Of a stretch of 64,000 nucleotides of DNA, positions 1-9,083 are shown piece by piece. The DNA is taken from NCBI RefSeq assembly GCF_019192735.1, contig NZ_JAHTKP010000009.1, forward strand, positions 124,001 through 188,000. The letters run 5' to 3'. The position numbers and the translations under genes are program-made. Within the stretch, counting starts at the first letter, position 1. Every line of letters begins with the position of its first letter. The notes under the pieces are model-generated. The model was not told where the DNA came from and did not search any database. It was given only the letters and a program-made list of their open reading frames with translations. This stretch comes from Kitasatospora aureofaciens (GTDB lineage Bacteria; Actinomycetota; Actinomycetes; Streptomycetales; Streptomycetaceae).

Positions 1-1621
1 TGCCGGGCAGCCACTCCAGGTTGCCGTGCTTTCCGAGGTGGATGACGGCGTGGGCGCCGAAGCCGCCGTCCTCCTGCGCGGCCTCGATCCAGCGGTAGGC
101 GGCCAGGTAGTGGTGGCTCGGCGGCAGGTCGGGGTCGTGGTAGATCGCGACGGGGTTCTCGCCGAAGCCGCGCGGCGGCTGGATGAGGACGAGCAGGTTC
201 CCGGAGTGGATCGCGGCGAGCACGATGTCGCCGTCCGGGTTCTGCGACCGGTCGACGTACAGCTCGCCGGGGGCCGGGCCCCAGTGCTCCTCGACCTGCT
301 CGCGCAGCCCCTGGGGGAGCGTGGCGTACCAGCGGCGGTAGTCGGCGGCGGGGATGCGGACCGGGTTGCGGGCCAGCTGGTCCTCGGTGAGCCAGTCCTG
401 GTCGTAGCCGCCGGCGGCGATCAGGGCGTGGATGAGGGCGTCGCCCTCGTGGCCGGCGCCCTCCTGGGAGTCGTCGCTGTTCTCGTCGAGACCGGGCAGG
501 GCCGAGCCCAGGTCCATGCCCTCCTCGCGCAGCCGGTTCAGCAGGCGGACGGCGCTGGCCGGGGTGTCCAGGCCGACGGCGTTGCCGACCCGGGCGTGCT
601 TGGTCGGGTACGCGGACAGCACGAGCGCGAGGCGGCGCTCGGCCGCCGGGACGTGCCGCAGCCGGGCGTGCCTGACGGCGGTGCCGGCGACGCGGGCGGC
701 GCGCTCCGGATCGGCGGCGTAGACGGTGAGGCCGTCCTCGTCCAGCTCCTTGAAGGAGAACGGGACGCTGATCAGCCGGCCGTCGAACTCCGGCACCGCG
801 ATCTGGGTGGCGGTGTCCAGCGGCGACAGGCCGTCGTCGCTGGCCTCCCACTGGGCGCGCGACCAGGTGAGGCAGAGCGCCTGGAGGATCGGGCGGTCCA
901 GGGCGGCCAGCGCGCCCGCGTCCCAGGCCTCCTCGTCGCCGCCGGCCTGTGCGTCGGCCGGACGGGTGCCGCCGGCGGCGAGCACGGTGGTGACGATCGC
1001 GTCGGCCTCGCCGAGGGCGGCCAGCAGCTCGGGCTCGGCGCCGCGCAGCGAGGCGCAGTAGTAGGCCTTCGCCTGCGCGCCCTGGTCCTCGATTGCCTGG
1101 CACAGGGTCTCGACGAAGGCGGTGTTGCCGCTCATGTGGTGGGCGCGGTAGTAGAGCACCGCGATCGTCGGGCCGCTCTCCGTACGGGCTTCGCGCTCCA
1201 GCGGGCCCCAGGCCGGGGCGGAGGCGGGCGGGGCGAAGCCGTGACCGGTGAGCAGCACGGTGTCGGAGAGGAACGCGCCCAGTTCGGCCAGGTTGGCCGC
1301 GCCGCCGTGGGCGAGGTAGGCGTGCGCCTCGGCGGCGATGCCGGCCGGGACGGTGGACAGCTCCATCAGCTGGGCGTCGGGGGCCTGCTCACCGGTCAGC
1401 ACCACCACCGGGCGGGGGCCGGCCAGCAGGGCGTCCAGGCCCTCCTGCCAGGCGCGGCGCCCGCCGAGCAGGCGGATCACGACCAGGTCGGTCCCCTCCA
1501 GCAGGGCGGGCAGGTCCTCGGGGGCGAGCCGGGCCGGGTTGCCGAGCCGGTACGGGACCGGGCCGGCCGAGGCGCGGGCGCTGAGCAGGTCGGTGTCGGA
1601 CGTCGACAGCAGCAGGATCAT
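1..1621 (-). CDS. cobN: CobN, cobaltochelatase large subunit (3' part outside window)
   Basis: The first 540 residues of an aerobic-type cobaltochelatase large subunit, read leftward and cut by the window edge. CobN inserts cobalt into hydrogenobyrinic acid a,c-diamide with ATP-hydrolysing partner subunits, which are not in this window. The N-terminus (MILLLSTSDTDLL) and internal stretches such as VLYYRAHHMSGNTAFVETLC, VLSAYPTKHARVGNAVGLDT and AVIHLGKHGNLEWLPG are typical of the CobN/BchH family; the family is usually 1,100-1,300 residues, so over half is missing. The ATG at 1621 overlaps the stop codon of a 23-codon leader ORF (ATGA), so the two are probably translationally coupled. A cobalamin riboswitch lies just upstream, which implies repression by adenosylcobalamin. 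Family assignment is secure. Confidence 0.95.
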   Translation of the reverse strand, partial: MILLLSTSDTDLLSARASAGPVPYRLGNPARLAPEDLPALLEGTDLVVIRLLGGRRAWQEGLDALLAGPRPVVVLTGEQAPDAQLMELSTVPAGIAAEAHAYLAHGGAANLAELGAFLSDTVLLTGHGFAPPASAPAWGPLEREARTESGPTIAVLYYRAHHMSGNTAFVETLCQAIEDQGAQAKAYYCASLRGAEPELLAALGEADAIVTTVLAAGGTRPADAQAGGDEEAWDAGALAALDRPILQALCLTWSRAQWEASDDGLSPLDTATQIAVPEFDGRLISVPFSFKELDEDGLTVYAADPERAARVAGTAVRHARLRHVPAAERRLALVLSAYPTKHARVGNAVGLDTPASAVRLLNRLREEGMDLGSALPGLDENSDDSQEGAGHEGDALIHALIAAGGYDQDWLTEDQLARNPVRIPAADYRRWYATLPQGLREQVEEHWGPAPGELYVDRSQNPDGDIVLAAIHSGNLLVLIQPPRGFGENPVAIYHDPDLPPSHHYLAAYRWIEAAQEDGGFGAHAVIHLGKHGNLEWLPG

Positions 1622-1689
1622 GCGAAGGCCCTCCCGGCCTCGAAGGTGGCCAGGGACGCGGGCGCGGGCATGCGGCGGCGCTGGTGCAT
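1618..1689 (-). CDS. 23-codon leader ORF overlapping the cobN start
   Basis: A short reading frame, MHQRRRMPAPASLATFEAGR followed by AFA, begins at an ATG seven bases after a good ribosome-binding site (GAGGAAGG on the minus strand) and ends in a TGA that overlaps the cobN ATG by ATGA. It lies between the cobalamin riboswitch and cobN, and cobN has no clear ribosome-binding site of its own outside this frame. Translation of cobN is therefore probably coupled to this ORF, so the riboswitch would act on the leader's ribosome site. I do not recognise the peptide; its sequence may not matter. An upstream start for cobN in another frame is excluded by the frame shift. Confidence 0.55.
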   Translation of the reverse strand: MHQRRRMPAPASLATFEAGRAFA

Positions 1690-1721
1690 TTCTGCCTTCC
1701 TCGGGGTCCGCGCCCCGGGCC

Positions 1722-1850
1722 GGTGGAGGACGGCAGGAGTTCCTGGCTCCCGCGGCCGCCGGTCGTCCCGGTGAACCGCGGTCACAGTGGCGGGACCGCA
1801 CCGGGTTTGCACCGGTTTCCTCCCCTGCGCCGTCGCTGGCGTCGGACGGT
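1722..1850 (-). promoter_or_regulatory. Cobalamin (AdoCbl) riboswitch upstream of cobN
   Basis: Read on the minus strand the segment contains the conserved blocks of the B12 riboswitch in order: GGGAGGAAACCGGTGCAAAC, then CCCGGTGCGGTCCCGCCACTGTGA (given here only as its GCCACTGTGA core), and the B12 box-like GAGCCAGGAACTCCTGCC. It ends about 30 bases before the leader ORF start. A short GC hairpin (GGGGCGCGGACCCC) lies between the B12 box and the GAGGAAGG ribosome site, so translational sequestration is the likely mechanism; no run of U typical of intrinsic termination is present. The limits are approximate. Confidence 0.9.
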
Positions 1851-2032
1851 CCGCGGGGACCGCCCGCCAGCATCGTACGGGGTGCGGCTGACCTGGGGGA
1901 GAGCGAGCTTCGAGTCGACGGGTGCACGGGCGGAGTTTGCTGCCGGAGGTGTGCGGAGGTGCGCGGAGGTCTGAAGCGGGAGGTGTCGGGAGGTGTGATG
2001 CAGCGGACGGAGGCAACCGATCGGATCATCTG

Positions 2033-2038
2033 TATGCT
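2033..2038 (+). promoter_or_regulatory. Candidate -10 box for a leaderless cobG transcript
   Basis: TATGCT lies 7 bases before the ATG at 2046, the spacing seen for leaderless mRNAs in streptomycetes. There is no convincing -35 hexamer 16-19 bases upstream, so this is inference only. It conflicts with use of the ATG at 1998. Confidence 0.3.
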
Positions 2039-2045
2039 CGCCGCC

Positions 2046-3398
2046 ATGCCACCGACACCCGACGCCACCGCGCCGGGCGCCGCGGTGCCCGACCGGGGGC
2101 GCGCGGACGCCTGCCCAGGGGCGCTTCGTCTGCACACCGCCGACGACGGCGCCCTGGCCCGGATCCGCCTGCCCGGCGGTCTGCTGACGGACCGTCAGGC
2201 ACTTGCGCTGGCCGATGCAGCGGAGGCCCTCGGCGACGGCGAGCTGGAGACCACCTCGCGCGGCAACGTCCAACTCCGCGGCCTGGCTTCGCACTGCGGC
2301 GCGGAACTCGCCGAACGGCTGCGCGCCGTCGGGCTGCTGCCCTCGGACACGCACGAGCGGGTGCGCAACATCGTCGCCTCGCCGCTCGCGGGGCTTTCTC
2401 CGGCTCCTTCTGTTGACGCGCGGGCCGACGTTCGGGCTGACGTGCAGGCCTGGGTGCGGGAGCTGGACGCGCGGCTGTGCGCGAGCGACTGGGCGGCCGG
2501 GCTCTCCGGCAAGTTCCTGTTCGCGCTGGACGACGGGCGGGGCGACGTCGCCGCGCTCGACGCCGATGTGACATTGATCGCAGGTTCGGACGGCACCCGG
2601 CTGCTGCGCCTCGGGCGGGCCGCTTACGGGCATCCGGTCGAGGCCGGGCAGGAGGTGACGGCCGTGCTGGACGCGGCCCGGTCCTTCCTGGACGCGCTGC
2701 GGGCGAGCGGTCGCAAGGCCTGGCACCTGCGCGAGGTGCCCGACCTCCTGCCGGACGGACCGGTACCGCTGCCCGCCTTCGCCGGAGCCGCGCCCGCCGT
2801 CGGTGCGCTGCCCGCCGTCGCCGGACCTGTGCCTGTCGTCGGCGCGTTGACCGGCGGGCTCTCCGTGGGCATGCGCTTCGGCCGGGCGACCGTGGCGCAG
2901 TGGCGGGCCCTGGTGGCGGCCTCGGCCGGTGAGCTGCGGCTGACGCCCTGGCGCGGCGCAGTGCTGCCGGGCGCCCCGGCCGACCGGCTGCCGGCGCTCG
3001 CCGCTGCCGGGTTCCGGACCGCGCCCGGCTCGCCCTGGGAGCGGGCCACCGCCTGCACCGGGCTGCCCGGGTGCTCGAAGTCGCTCGCCGACGTCCGGGC
3101 CGACGCGGCACGGGCGTTGGACGTCGTGGCCGGTGGCGGCCGGCCCGTGCACTGGTCCGGCTGTGAACGGCGCTGCGGCCATCCGGCCGGGCGATGGGTG
3201 GACGTGCTCGCCACCGGGCAGGGCTACCGGGTGACCGTGAACGGTCCGGCAGCCGCCGGGGCGGTCGCGGACGGGGCGGACGCGGCGGCTGCGCGCGCGG
3301 TGCCTGTGGATGAGCCGGCTGCGGATGCGGTTTCCGTGGATGTGACGAACGAGGAGATGGCCGAGGCGGTCGCCGAGGCCAGGAGGACCACGAAGTGA
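2046..3398 (+). CDS. cobG: CobG, precorrin-3B synthase
   Basis: Oxygen-dependent precorrin-3B synthase (about 450 residues), which hydroxylates C20 of precorrin-3A in the aerobic B12 pathway. It belongs to the nitrite/sulfite reductase ferredoxin-like family: two half-domain repeats and a [4Fe-4S]/sirohaem-type cysteine set, C337-x5-C343 ([10 protein letters not shown]) and C373-x3-C377 ([10 protein letters not shown]), all four present. The start is uncertain. A TATGCT box 7 bases before ATG 2046 fits a leaderless transcript; an in-frame ATG at 1998 has a good GGGAGG site and would add 16 residues. It overlaps cobH by GTGA. The C-terminal 50 residues are low-complexity Ala/Val/Asp. Confidence 0.92.
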   Translation: MPPTPDATAPGAAVPDRGRADACPGALRLHTADDGALARIRLPGGLLTDRQALALADAAEALGDGELETTSRGNVQLRGLASHCGAELAERLRAVGLLPSDTHERVRNIVASPLAGLSPAPSVDARADVRADVQAWVRELDARLCASDWAAGLSGKFLFALDDGRGDVAALDADVTLIAGSDGTRLLRLGRAAYGHPVEAGQEVTAVLDAARSFLDALRASGRKAWHLREVPDLLPDGPVPLPAFAGAAPAVGALPAVAGPVPVVGALTGGLSVGMRFGRATVAQWRALVAASAGELRLTPWRGAVLPGAPADRLPALAAAGFRTAPGSPWERATACTGLPGCSKSLADVRADAARALDVVAGGGRPVHWSGCERRCGHPAGRWVDVLATGQGYRVTVNGPAAAGAVADGADAAAARAVPVDEPAADAVSVDVTNEEMAEAVAEARRTTK

Positions 3399-4021
3399 TC
3401 GAGTACGAGAAGGACGGCGCGTCCATCTACCGCCAGTCCTTTGCCACCATCCGCGCGGAGGCCGATCTGGCCGCCCTGCCGGCGGACGTCTCCCAGGTCG
3501 CGGTGCGGATGATCCACGCCTGCGGGATGGTCGACCTGGTCGAGGACCTGGTGTACTCGCCCGGCGTGGTCGCCTCCGCACGCGCCGCGCTGCGCGCCGG
3601 TGCGCCGATCCTCTGCGACGTCAACATGGTCGCGAGCGGCGTCACCCGCAAGCGGCTGCCGGCCGACAACGAGGTGATCTGCACCCTCACCGACCCGGCG
3701 GTCCCCGAACTGGCCCGGAAGATGGGCAACACCCGCAGCGCCGCCGCCATGGAACTGTGGCTGCCCCGGCTGGAGGGCGCGGTGGTGGCCGTCGGGAACG
3801 CGCCGACCTCGCTGTTCCGGCTGCTGGAGATGATCGAGGCGGGCGCGCCGCGCCCGGCCGCCGTGATCGGCGTCCCGGTCGGCTTCATCGGCGCGGCCGA
3901 GTCCAAGCAGGCCCTGGCCGAGCACCCGTCCGGCCTGGAGCACCTGGTGGTGCGCGGCCGGCGCGGCGGCAGCGCGATCGCCGCCGCCGCCGTCAACGCG
4001 ATTGCGAGTGAAGAAGAGTGA
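3395..4021 (+). CDS. cobH: CobH, precorrin-8X methylmutase
   Basis: Precorrin-8X methylmutase (208 residues), which moves the C11 methyl group to C12 to give hydrogenobyrinic acid. It matches the CobH/CbiC family along its length, including the [20 protein letters not shown] block (its His is the conserved catalytic residue of the family), the [16 protein letters not shown] segment and the [16 protein letters not shown] motif. The GTG start overlaps the cobG stop (GTGA), and its own stop overlaps the next gene in the same way, so cobG-cobH-cobIJ are translationally coupled. Confidence 0.97.
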   Translation: MIEYEKDGASIYRQSFATIRAEADLAALPADVSQVAVRMIHACGMVDLVEDLVYSPGVVASARAALRAGAPILCDVNMVASGVTRKRLPADNEVICTLTDPAVPELARKMGNTRSAAAMELWLPRLEGAVVAVGNAPTSLFRLLEMIEAGAPRPAAVIGVPVGFIGAAESKQALAEHPSGLEHLVVRGRRGGSAIAAAAVNAIASEEE

Positions 4022-5538
4022 CGGAGCGTCAGTCCGGTTCCACGGGACGGCTGTACGGGGTCGGGCTCGGCCCGGGCGACCCGTCGCTGGTGACCGTCCG
4101 CGCGGCCGAACTCATCGGCAAGGCCGACGTCGTGGCGTACCACAGTGCCCGGCACGGGCGCTCCATCGCGCGTTCCATTGCCGAGCGGTATCTGACGGGT
4201 GGTCAGGTCGAGGAGAAGCTCGTCTACCCGATCACGGTCGAGACCACCGACCACCCGGGCGGTTACCGGGGTGCGCTGGACGACTTCTACGAGGAGGCCG
4301 CCGCCCGGCTGGCCGCCCACCTGGACGCCGGCCGGGACGTCGTGGTGCTCGCCGAGGGCGACCCGCTGTTCTACGGCTCCTACCAGCACATGCACAAGCG
4401 GCTCGCCCACCGCTACCCGACCGAGGTGGTGCCGGGCGTGACCTCGGTCAGCGCCGCGGCCGCCCGGCTCGGGCAGCCGCTGACCGAGGCCGAGGAGACG
4501 CTCACCGTCATCCCGGGCACGCTGCCCGAGGAGGAGCTGGCGGCGCGGATCGCCTCGGCCGACTCGGCCGTGATCATGAAGCTCGGGCGCACCTTCCCGG
4601 TCGTCCGGCGCGCGCTGGAGCGGGCGGGGCGTCTGGAGGACGCGCAGTACGTCGAGCGCGCCTTCATGGAGGGGGAGCGCATCGCGCCGCTCGCCGAGAT
4701 CGACGGCGAGACCGTGCCGTACTTCTCCGTCGCGGTGCTGCCGAGCAAGGTCGCGCCGCTGGAGCCGGTGGCCCGGGTGGCGGACGGCATGGGCAGCGTG
4801 ACCGTCGTCGGCACCGGGCCGGCCGGGCCGCTCTGGCTCACCCCCGAGGCGCGCGGCGCGCTGGCCGAGGCCACCGACCTGGTCGGCTACACCACCTACC
4901 TGGCCCGGGTGCCGGAGCGGCCGGGGCAGCGGCGGCACGGCTCGGACAACAAGGTGGAGTCGGAGCGCGCCGAGTTCGCCCTCGACCTGGCCCGGCGCGG
5001 GCACCGGGTGGCGGTGGTGTCCTCGGGTGACCCGGGCGTCTTCGCGATGGCCACGGCCGTGCTGGAGGTCGCCTGCGAGGAGGGCTACCGGGACGTCCCG
5101 GTGCGGGTCCTCCCCGGCATGACCGCCGCCCATGCGGCCGCCTCCCGCGCCGGCGCCCCGCTGGGGCACGACTACGCGGTGGTGTCGCTCTCGGACCGGC
5201 TCAAGCCCTGGGACGCGGTCGCCCGGCGCCTGCGCGCGGCGGCCGAAGCGGACCTGGTGCTCGCGCTGTACAACCCGGGCTCGAAGTCCCGGACGACGCA
5301 GGTCGGCCTGGCCCGGGACCTGCTGCTGGAGTACCGCGCGCCCGAGACGCCGGTGGTGATGGCGCGCGACGTCGGCGGGCCGACGGAGCGGGTGCGCATC
5401 GTCCGGCTGGGCGAGCTCGACCCGGCGCTGGTCGACATGCGGACGATCCTGCTCATCGGCTCCTCGCAGACCCGGGCGGTCGAGCGAGACGGCGGCGTGG
5501 AGGTCGTCTGGACGCCCCGGCGGTACCCGGAGGGCTGA
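4018..5538 (+). CDS. cobIJ: CobIJ fusion: precorrin-2 C20- and precorrin-3B C17-methyltransferase
   Basis: A 506-residue fusion of two SAM-dependent tetrapyrrole methyltransferases. Residues about 10-250 are CobI/CbiL-like ([18 protein letters not shown], then the [17 protein letters not shown] loop), which methylates C20 of precorrin-2. Residues about 255-500 are CobJ/CbiH-like ([49 protein letters not shown]), which methylates C17 with ring contraction. Each half keeps the GxGPG SAM-binding loop. The fusion is common in actinobacteria. The GTG start overlaps the cobH stop. The gene ends 38 bases before heptad-repeat element A. Confidence 0.96.
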   Translation: MTERQSGSTGRLYGVGLGPGDPSLVTVRAAELIGKADVVAYHSARHGRSIARSIAERYLTGGQVEEKLVYPITVETTDHPGGYRGALDDFYEEAAARLAAHLDAGRDVVVLAEGDPLFYGSYQHMHKRLAHRYPTEVVPGVTSVSAAAARLGQPLTEAEETLTVIPGTLPEEELAARIASADSAVIMKLGRTFPVVRRALERAGRLEDAQYVERAFMEGERIAPLAEIDGETVPYFSVAVLPSKVAPLEPVARVADGMGSVTVVGTGPAGPLWLTPEARGALAEATDLVGYTTYLARVPERPGQRRHGSDNKVESERAEFALDLARRGHRVAVVSSGDPGVFAMATAVLEVACEEGYRDVPVRVLPGMTAAHAAASRAGAPLGHDYAVVSLSDRLKPWDAVARRLRAAAEADLVLALYNPGSKSRTTQVGLARDLLLEYRAPETPVVMARDVGGPTERVRIVRLGELDPALVDMRTILLIGSSQTRAVERDGGVEVVWTPRRYPEG

Positions 5539-5576
5539 CGGCGCGGGCGACGGGAGGCTGGCGGGTAGCAGCCGAC

Positions 5577-5678
5577 GGGTGACAAGTAACAGATGACAGC
5601 TGACAGATTTCAACATCTGTCAGCTGTCATCTGTTTTCTGTTACTTGTTCTCTGTCGCCTGTTACCCGCCCGCCGTCA
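5577..5678. repeat. Heptad-repeat hairpin element A
   Basis: Left arm in 7-bp units from 5577: GGGTGAC, AAGTAAC, AGATGAC, AGCTGAC, then AGAT. A short loop (TTCAAC) follows, then the right arm in units GTCAGCT, GTCATCT, GTTTTCT, GTTACTT, GTTCTCT, GTCGCCT, GTTACCC. The arms are reverse complements except that the right arm carries one extra unit (GTTTTCT). The element fills the gap between convergent cobIJ and the phosphoesterase gene and runs up to the latter's stop codon at 5676. Three relatives lie at 13643, 24078 and 63707. As RNA it would fold into a long stem, so a bidirectional terminator or 3'-end stabiliser is possible; the function is unknown. Confidence 0.85.
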
Positions 5679-7415
5679 CCGCGTCGGCTTGGCGATCAGC
5701 AGCTCCGTGTTGTGGTCCTGCCCCGACCCGAGCAGCGCGGCCGGCCGGCCGTACGGGTCGTTGTACGACAGCTCGCGGTAGAGCGCGGCCAGGTTGGCGT
5801 CCGAGGTGCTGGCGAAGTCCGTCCCGTACGGCGCGGCGGACTCGATCAGCGTGGTGAACAGGGACAGCGTGCCGTCCCCGTTGTCCGCGATCTCGATGAT
5901 GCGGCCGTGCTGCGGGTAGTCGATGTGGGAGGCGGTGTTGATCTCCCAGAACGCCCGCTCCGGCACCGCGTGGCCGTGCGCCGTGATCTTGTTCATGTGG
6001 GTGTGGCCGTTCACCCACCCGACGACGTTCGGGTAGCGCTGGAGCAGCGCCACCAGCTCGTTGCCGTCGTGCCGCTTCTCGAAGATGTTGCGCGGGTCGG
6101 GCAGCAGGTTGCCCATGGTGGTGCTGGTGTGGTGGCTGAAGACCAGGATCAGGTCGTCGGTGCTGCCGCCCGTCACCTTCCGCCCGTCGGAGTCGTACCA
6201 GTGCCCGCTGTGCGCCTTCAACTGCTGCTCCAGCCAGCGCAGTTGCGCGGTGCCGAGCGAACCGTCCGCGAACCCGGCCTGGTTGGTGGTGTCCAGGCTG
6301 ATGCCGACCACCTTCTCCGAGATCCGGAAGGTGTAGTAGAGCTTGCCGCTGCTCACCATGTCCGAGGTGAAGCCGTGCCCGTGCGGCCCCGCGCCGGTGA
6401 CGGCCGGGTCCAGGTGGGCCTTCGCGAACTCCTTGAGCGTGAACGGCCGTCGGCGCTCGTCCGGGGTGATCTCCCGCACCGCGTCGCCGGTCGCCAGCAG
6501 CTTGCCGAGCAGCAGGGCCGCGCCCGCCGGGTCGCGCCGCAGCGACTCCATCAGCTGCGCGGCATCGGCGTCGTTGCAGCCCTCCAGCTTGTACTCGCCG
6601 GTGTAGAGGTCGTTCAGCAGCCCGAAGTCCGGCAGCGAACCCTCAAGGCTGTCATCGTGGTTGCCGACCGTCGTGTACCAGGGCGTGTGCAGGCCCGGCG
6701 CGTCGAAGGGGCGGCCGGCGGCCGAGAGGAAGCCGGGTATCTCCGGGAAGCCCTTCGCCTTGTACTCGTCCTGGAAGGCGAGTTCGGGGTTCCAGTAGGT
6801 GGCGCTGCCGGAGTTCTGCACGCCCTCGTAGCGGGTGAGGTCACCGGTGTTCTGGGCGAGGCGTCCGCCCGCCATCACCGTGAGGTACCAGTCGAGTTCG
6901 GCGTGCTCGTGGTTGTCGGTGTTGTCGCCGGTGGCCATCACCATGCTGAACGGCATCCCGGTGTAGGGGCCGCCGGCGAGCGAGTTGACGCGCTCGACGA
7001 GGGCCGAGACACCGCGGGCGTTCAGGGTCTCCTGCGGCCGGTACGCGCTGCCGTTGAACCGGGCCAGGTACTCGAAGCGCACCGGGGACTCGGTGTCCAC
7101 CAGGTGCAGGTCGGAGAACTGGACGAAGCTGGCCAGCCCGGTGCGGCGGTCGTCGCGGCCGGTGCCCGGCGTCGCGATGTCGCCGCGTACGACGAGCGGC
7201 CAGCCGGGCCCGGCCGTCAGCCGCTTGTACGTCCCGCTGCCGACCGGCGTCGCCACCTGGTCGAGGGTGGTCCCGGTCACCCGGACCGCTCTGGCGGCGC
7301 CGGCCGCCAGTTCCTGTTCGCGCGTCGCTGCCGAGGCGAACTGCGCGCCGCCCAGCGACAGGGCCGCCCAGGCGGCGGCCACCGACGTACCCGTGACGAA
7401 CGTACGCCGACTCAT
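5676..7415 (-). CDS. Tat-exported metallophosphoesterase (TIGR03767-like)
   Basis: A calcineurin-like metallophosphoesterase of about 579 residues. The start at ATG 7415 gives a twin-arginine signal (MSRRTFVTGTSVAAAWAALS followed by an alanine-rich cleavage region), so it is predicted to be exported folded. Metal-binding motifs are in family order: FSDLHLVD (D-x-H), ATGDNTDN (G-D-x-x-D/N), VGNHDD (G-N-H-D), SHHTSTT and NGHTHMN (G-H-x-H). The architecture resembles actinobacterial phosphoesterases of the TIGR03767 type; the substrate is unknown. It interrupts the cobalamin genes on the opposite strand and has no evident role in that pathway. Upstream in-frame codons exist, but only this start puts the RR motif near the N-terminus. 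Confidence 0.9.
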   Translation of the reverse strand: MSRRTFVTGTSVAAAWAALSLGGAQFASAATREQELAAGAARAVRVTGTTLDQVATPVGSGTYKRLTAGPGWPLVVRGDIATPGTGRDDRRTGLASFVQFSDLHLVDTESPVRFEYLARFNGSAYRPQETLNARGVSALVERVNSLAGGPYTGMPFSMVMATGDNTDNHEHAELDWYLTVMAGGRLAQNTGDLTRYEGVQNSGSATYWNPELAFQDEYKAKGFPEIPGFLSAAGRPFDAPGLHTPWYTTVGNHDDSLEGSLPDFGLLNDLYTGEYKLEGCNDADAAQLMESLRRDPAGAALLLGKLLATGDAVREITPDERRRPFTLKEFAKAHLDPAVTGAGPHGHGFTSDMVSSGKLYYTFRISEKVVGISLDTTNQAGFADGSLGTAQLRWLEQQLKAHSGHWYDSDGRKVTGGSTDDLILVFSHHTSTTMGNLLPDPRNIFEKRHDGNELVALLQRYPNVVGWVNGHTHMNKITAHGHAVPERAFWEINTASHIDYPQHGRIIEIADNGDGTLSLFTTLIESAAPYGTDFASTSDANLAALYRELSYNDPYGRPAALLGSGQDHNTELLIAKPTR

Positions 7416-7801
7416 CCCAGCCACAAAAACCCCCACATACCTGATGGCCCGGCCGGCTGCCCCGGCTGCGTGGCCTCGTGTCATGAACCCGCTTCTGGCG
7501 GAGCGCCAGATTACTCACTGGTAGGCGCGGGGTGCGAGGCCCGTGCAGAGAACTCTTCGGGAACGCGGGGCAGCGCTTGCTCTCCAGTTCCTGCCTGACT
7601 TCCTGCCGCGCTTCCCGTCTTGCGTGTCCTGCCTCGGCCGCCTCGCAGCTGCGCGGAGGGCCCCGGTCGGGGCGCCGCCAGGCGAATGGGGGAAAATCGG
7701 CCCCGGCGGCCGCTGCGGCCGTACCGAAACAGGAACGGAAGCGGACGGCGCACCCCGGCACGGCCGGCGGCCCCGTCCCGGGTCAGCGAAGCGAGGCGGA
7801 C
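7416..7801. other. Divergent intergenic region, phosphoesterase / cbiD
   Basis: About 385 bases between two divergent genes. I looked for a second cobalamin riboswitch here, because cbiD could be B12-controlled; the GCCACTG core and the B12 box are both absent. No confident promoter hexamers, repeats or small genes are seen. A purine-rich site (GCGAGGCG) precedes the cbiD start. Confidence 0.5.
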
Positions 7802-8938
7802 GTGGCCGAACCGGGAGGCCGGGCCGGGCAGCTGAAGAGCAGCGGCCTGCGGCACGGCTGGACGACGGGCGCCTGCGCCACCGCCGCCACCAAGGCCGCC
7901 TACACCGCGCTGCTCACCGGCGAGTTCCCGGACCCGGTGACCATCACCCTCCCCAAGGGCCAGCAGCCCGCCTTCGCCCTGGCCGCCGAGGAGCTCGCGC
8001 CCACTGGCGCACCCGAAGGAGCCCACGCCATGGTCGGCGTGGTGAAGGACGCCGGGGACGATCCCGACGTCACCCACGGCGCCCTGATCCGCGCGACCGT
8101 CCGGGCCGGCGAGCCCGGCGCCGGGGTGGTGTTCCGGGCCGGTCCCGGGGTCGGGACGGTCACCAAGGCCGGCCTGCCGCTGCCCGTCGGCGAGCCTGCC
8201 ATCAACCCGGTGCCCCGGCAGATGATGCGCGATGCCATCGCCGAGGTGGCCGCCGAGCACGGCGGCACCGGGGACGTCGTCGTCGAGATCTCAGTCGACC
8301 ACGGCGAGGAGATCGCCCGCTCCACCTGGAACCCCCGGCTCGGCATCCTCGGCGGCCTGTCCATCCTGGGCACGACCGGCATCGTCGTCCCCTACTCCTG
8401 CTCGGCCTGGATCGACTCCATTCGCCGCGGCGTGGACGTGGCGCGCGCGGCCGGCCGGACGCACGTGGCCGGCTGCACCGGCTCGACGTCGGAGAAGGTC
8501 GCCGTCGCCGTGCACGGGCTGCCCGAGGACGCGCTGCTGGACATGGGCGACTTCGCCGGCGCCGTCCTCAAGTACCTCAAGCGCCACCCGGTGCCCCGGC
8601 TGACCATCGCGGGCGGCTTCGCGAAGCTGTCCAAGCTCGCGGCCGGGCACCTCGACCTGCACTCGGCGCGCTCGCAGGTGAACAAGGGGTACCTGGCGGA
8701 CCTGGCCCGGCGCGGCGGGGCGGACGACGCGCTGGAGCAGGCGGTGGCCGCCGCCAACACCGGGCTGGAGGCGGTGCAGCTGTGCCGGGCGGCGGGCGTG
8801 CCGCTGGGAGACCTGGTCGCCGAGGCGGCCCGGGCGACGGCCCTCGGCGTGCTGGTGGGTTCGCCGGTGGCGGTGGACGTCATCTGCATCGACCGCGCGG
8901 GCACCATCGTCGGACGGGTGGAGCCGCTCGGCCCGTGA
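7802..8938 (+). CDS. cbiD: CbiD, (cobalt-)precorrin-5B C1-methyltransferase
   Basis: A 378-residue CbiD protein. It transfers a methyl group from SAM to C1 of the ring-contracted intermediate with loss of the C20 fragment. Family blocks visible: LRHGWTTGACATAATKAAYT near the N-terminus, AMVGVVKDAGDDPDVTHGA, GVGTVTKAGLPLPVGEPAIN, and TIAGGFAKLSKLAAGHLDLH toward the C-terminus. The GTG at 7802 is preceded by GAGG and starts just before the conserved region. CbiD is usually an anaerobic-pathway enzyme, yet cobG and cobN here are aerobic-type; in this genome it probably replaces CobF, which is not in the window. Confidence 0.94.
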   Translation: MAEPGGRAGQLKSSGLRHGWTTGACATAATKAAYTALLTGEFPDPVTITLPKGQQPAFALAAEELAPTGAPEGAHAMVGVVKDAGDDPDVTHGALIRATVRAGEPGAGVVFRAGPGVGTVTKAGLPLPVGEPAINPVPRQMMRDAIAEVAAEHGGTGDVVVEISVDHGEEIARSTWNPRLGILGGLSILGTTGIVVPYSCSAWIDSIRRGVDVARAAGRTHVAGCTGSTSEKVAVAVHGLPEDALLDMGDFAGAVLKYLKRHPVPRLTIAGGFAKLSKLAAGHLDLHSARSQVNKGYLADLARRGGADDALEQAVAAANTGLEAVQLCRAAGVPLGDLVAEAARATALGVLVGSPVAVDVICIDRAGTIVGRVEPLGP

Positions 8939-9055
8939 GGCGCCCGAGTCGCGATGAGGCGTATGCCTTTTCATGTGGTGATGTGAAGATCTGACGCCAA
9001 TACGGGGTGAGAAACGGACAAAAAGAGCGATGTGCCAAGCCTCGATTCTGTTGCC

Positions 9056-9071
9056 ATCTCAACCATGAGAT
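9056..9071. promoter_or_regulatory. Inverted repeat over the xre-murA-like promoter (candidate operator)
   Basis: ATCTCA-ACCA-TGAGAT is a perfect 6-bp inverted repeat whose right edge overlaps a TATGGT -10-like box (9071-9076). Seven bases later comes the GTG at 9084, the geometry of a leaderless streptomycete transcript. The gene downstream begins with an XRE helix-turn-helix domain, so autoregulation is a natural hypothesis. A TTGCCA at 9051 is too close (14 bases) to be a good -35. Confidence 0.4.
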
Positions 9072-9083
9072 ATGGTCTGCCGG

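Noticed and set aside
26..1774. A long open rightward frame opposite cobN
   Set aside because: High GC makes antisense frames open by chance; the minus-strand frame matches CobN throughout.
5593..5781. A 62-codon rightward frame beginning in element A
   Set aside because: It reads through the hairpin and then antisense to the phosphoesterase gene; no coding bias.
7500..7801. Second B12 riboswitch before cbiD
   Set aside because: No GCCACTG core or B12 box on either strand.
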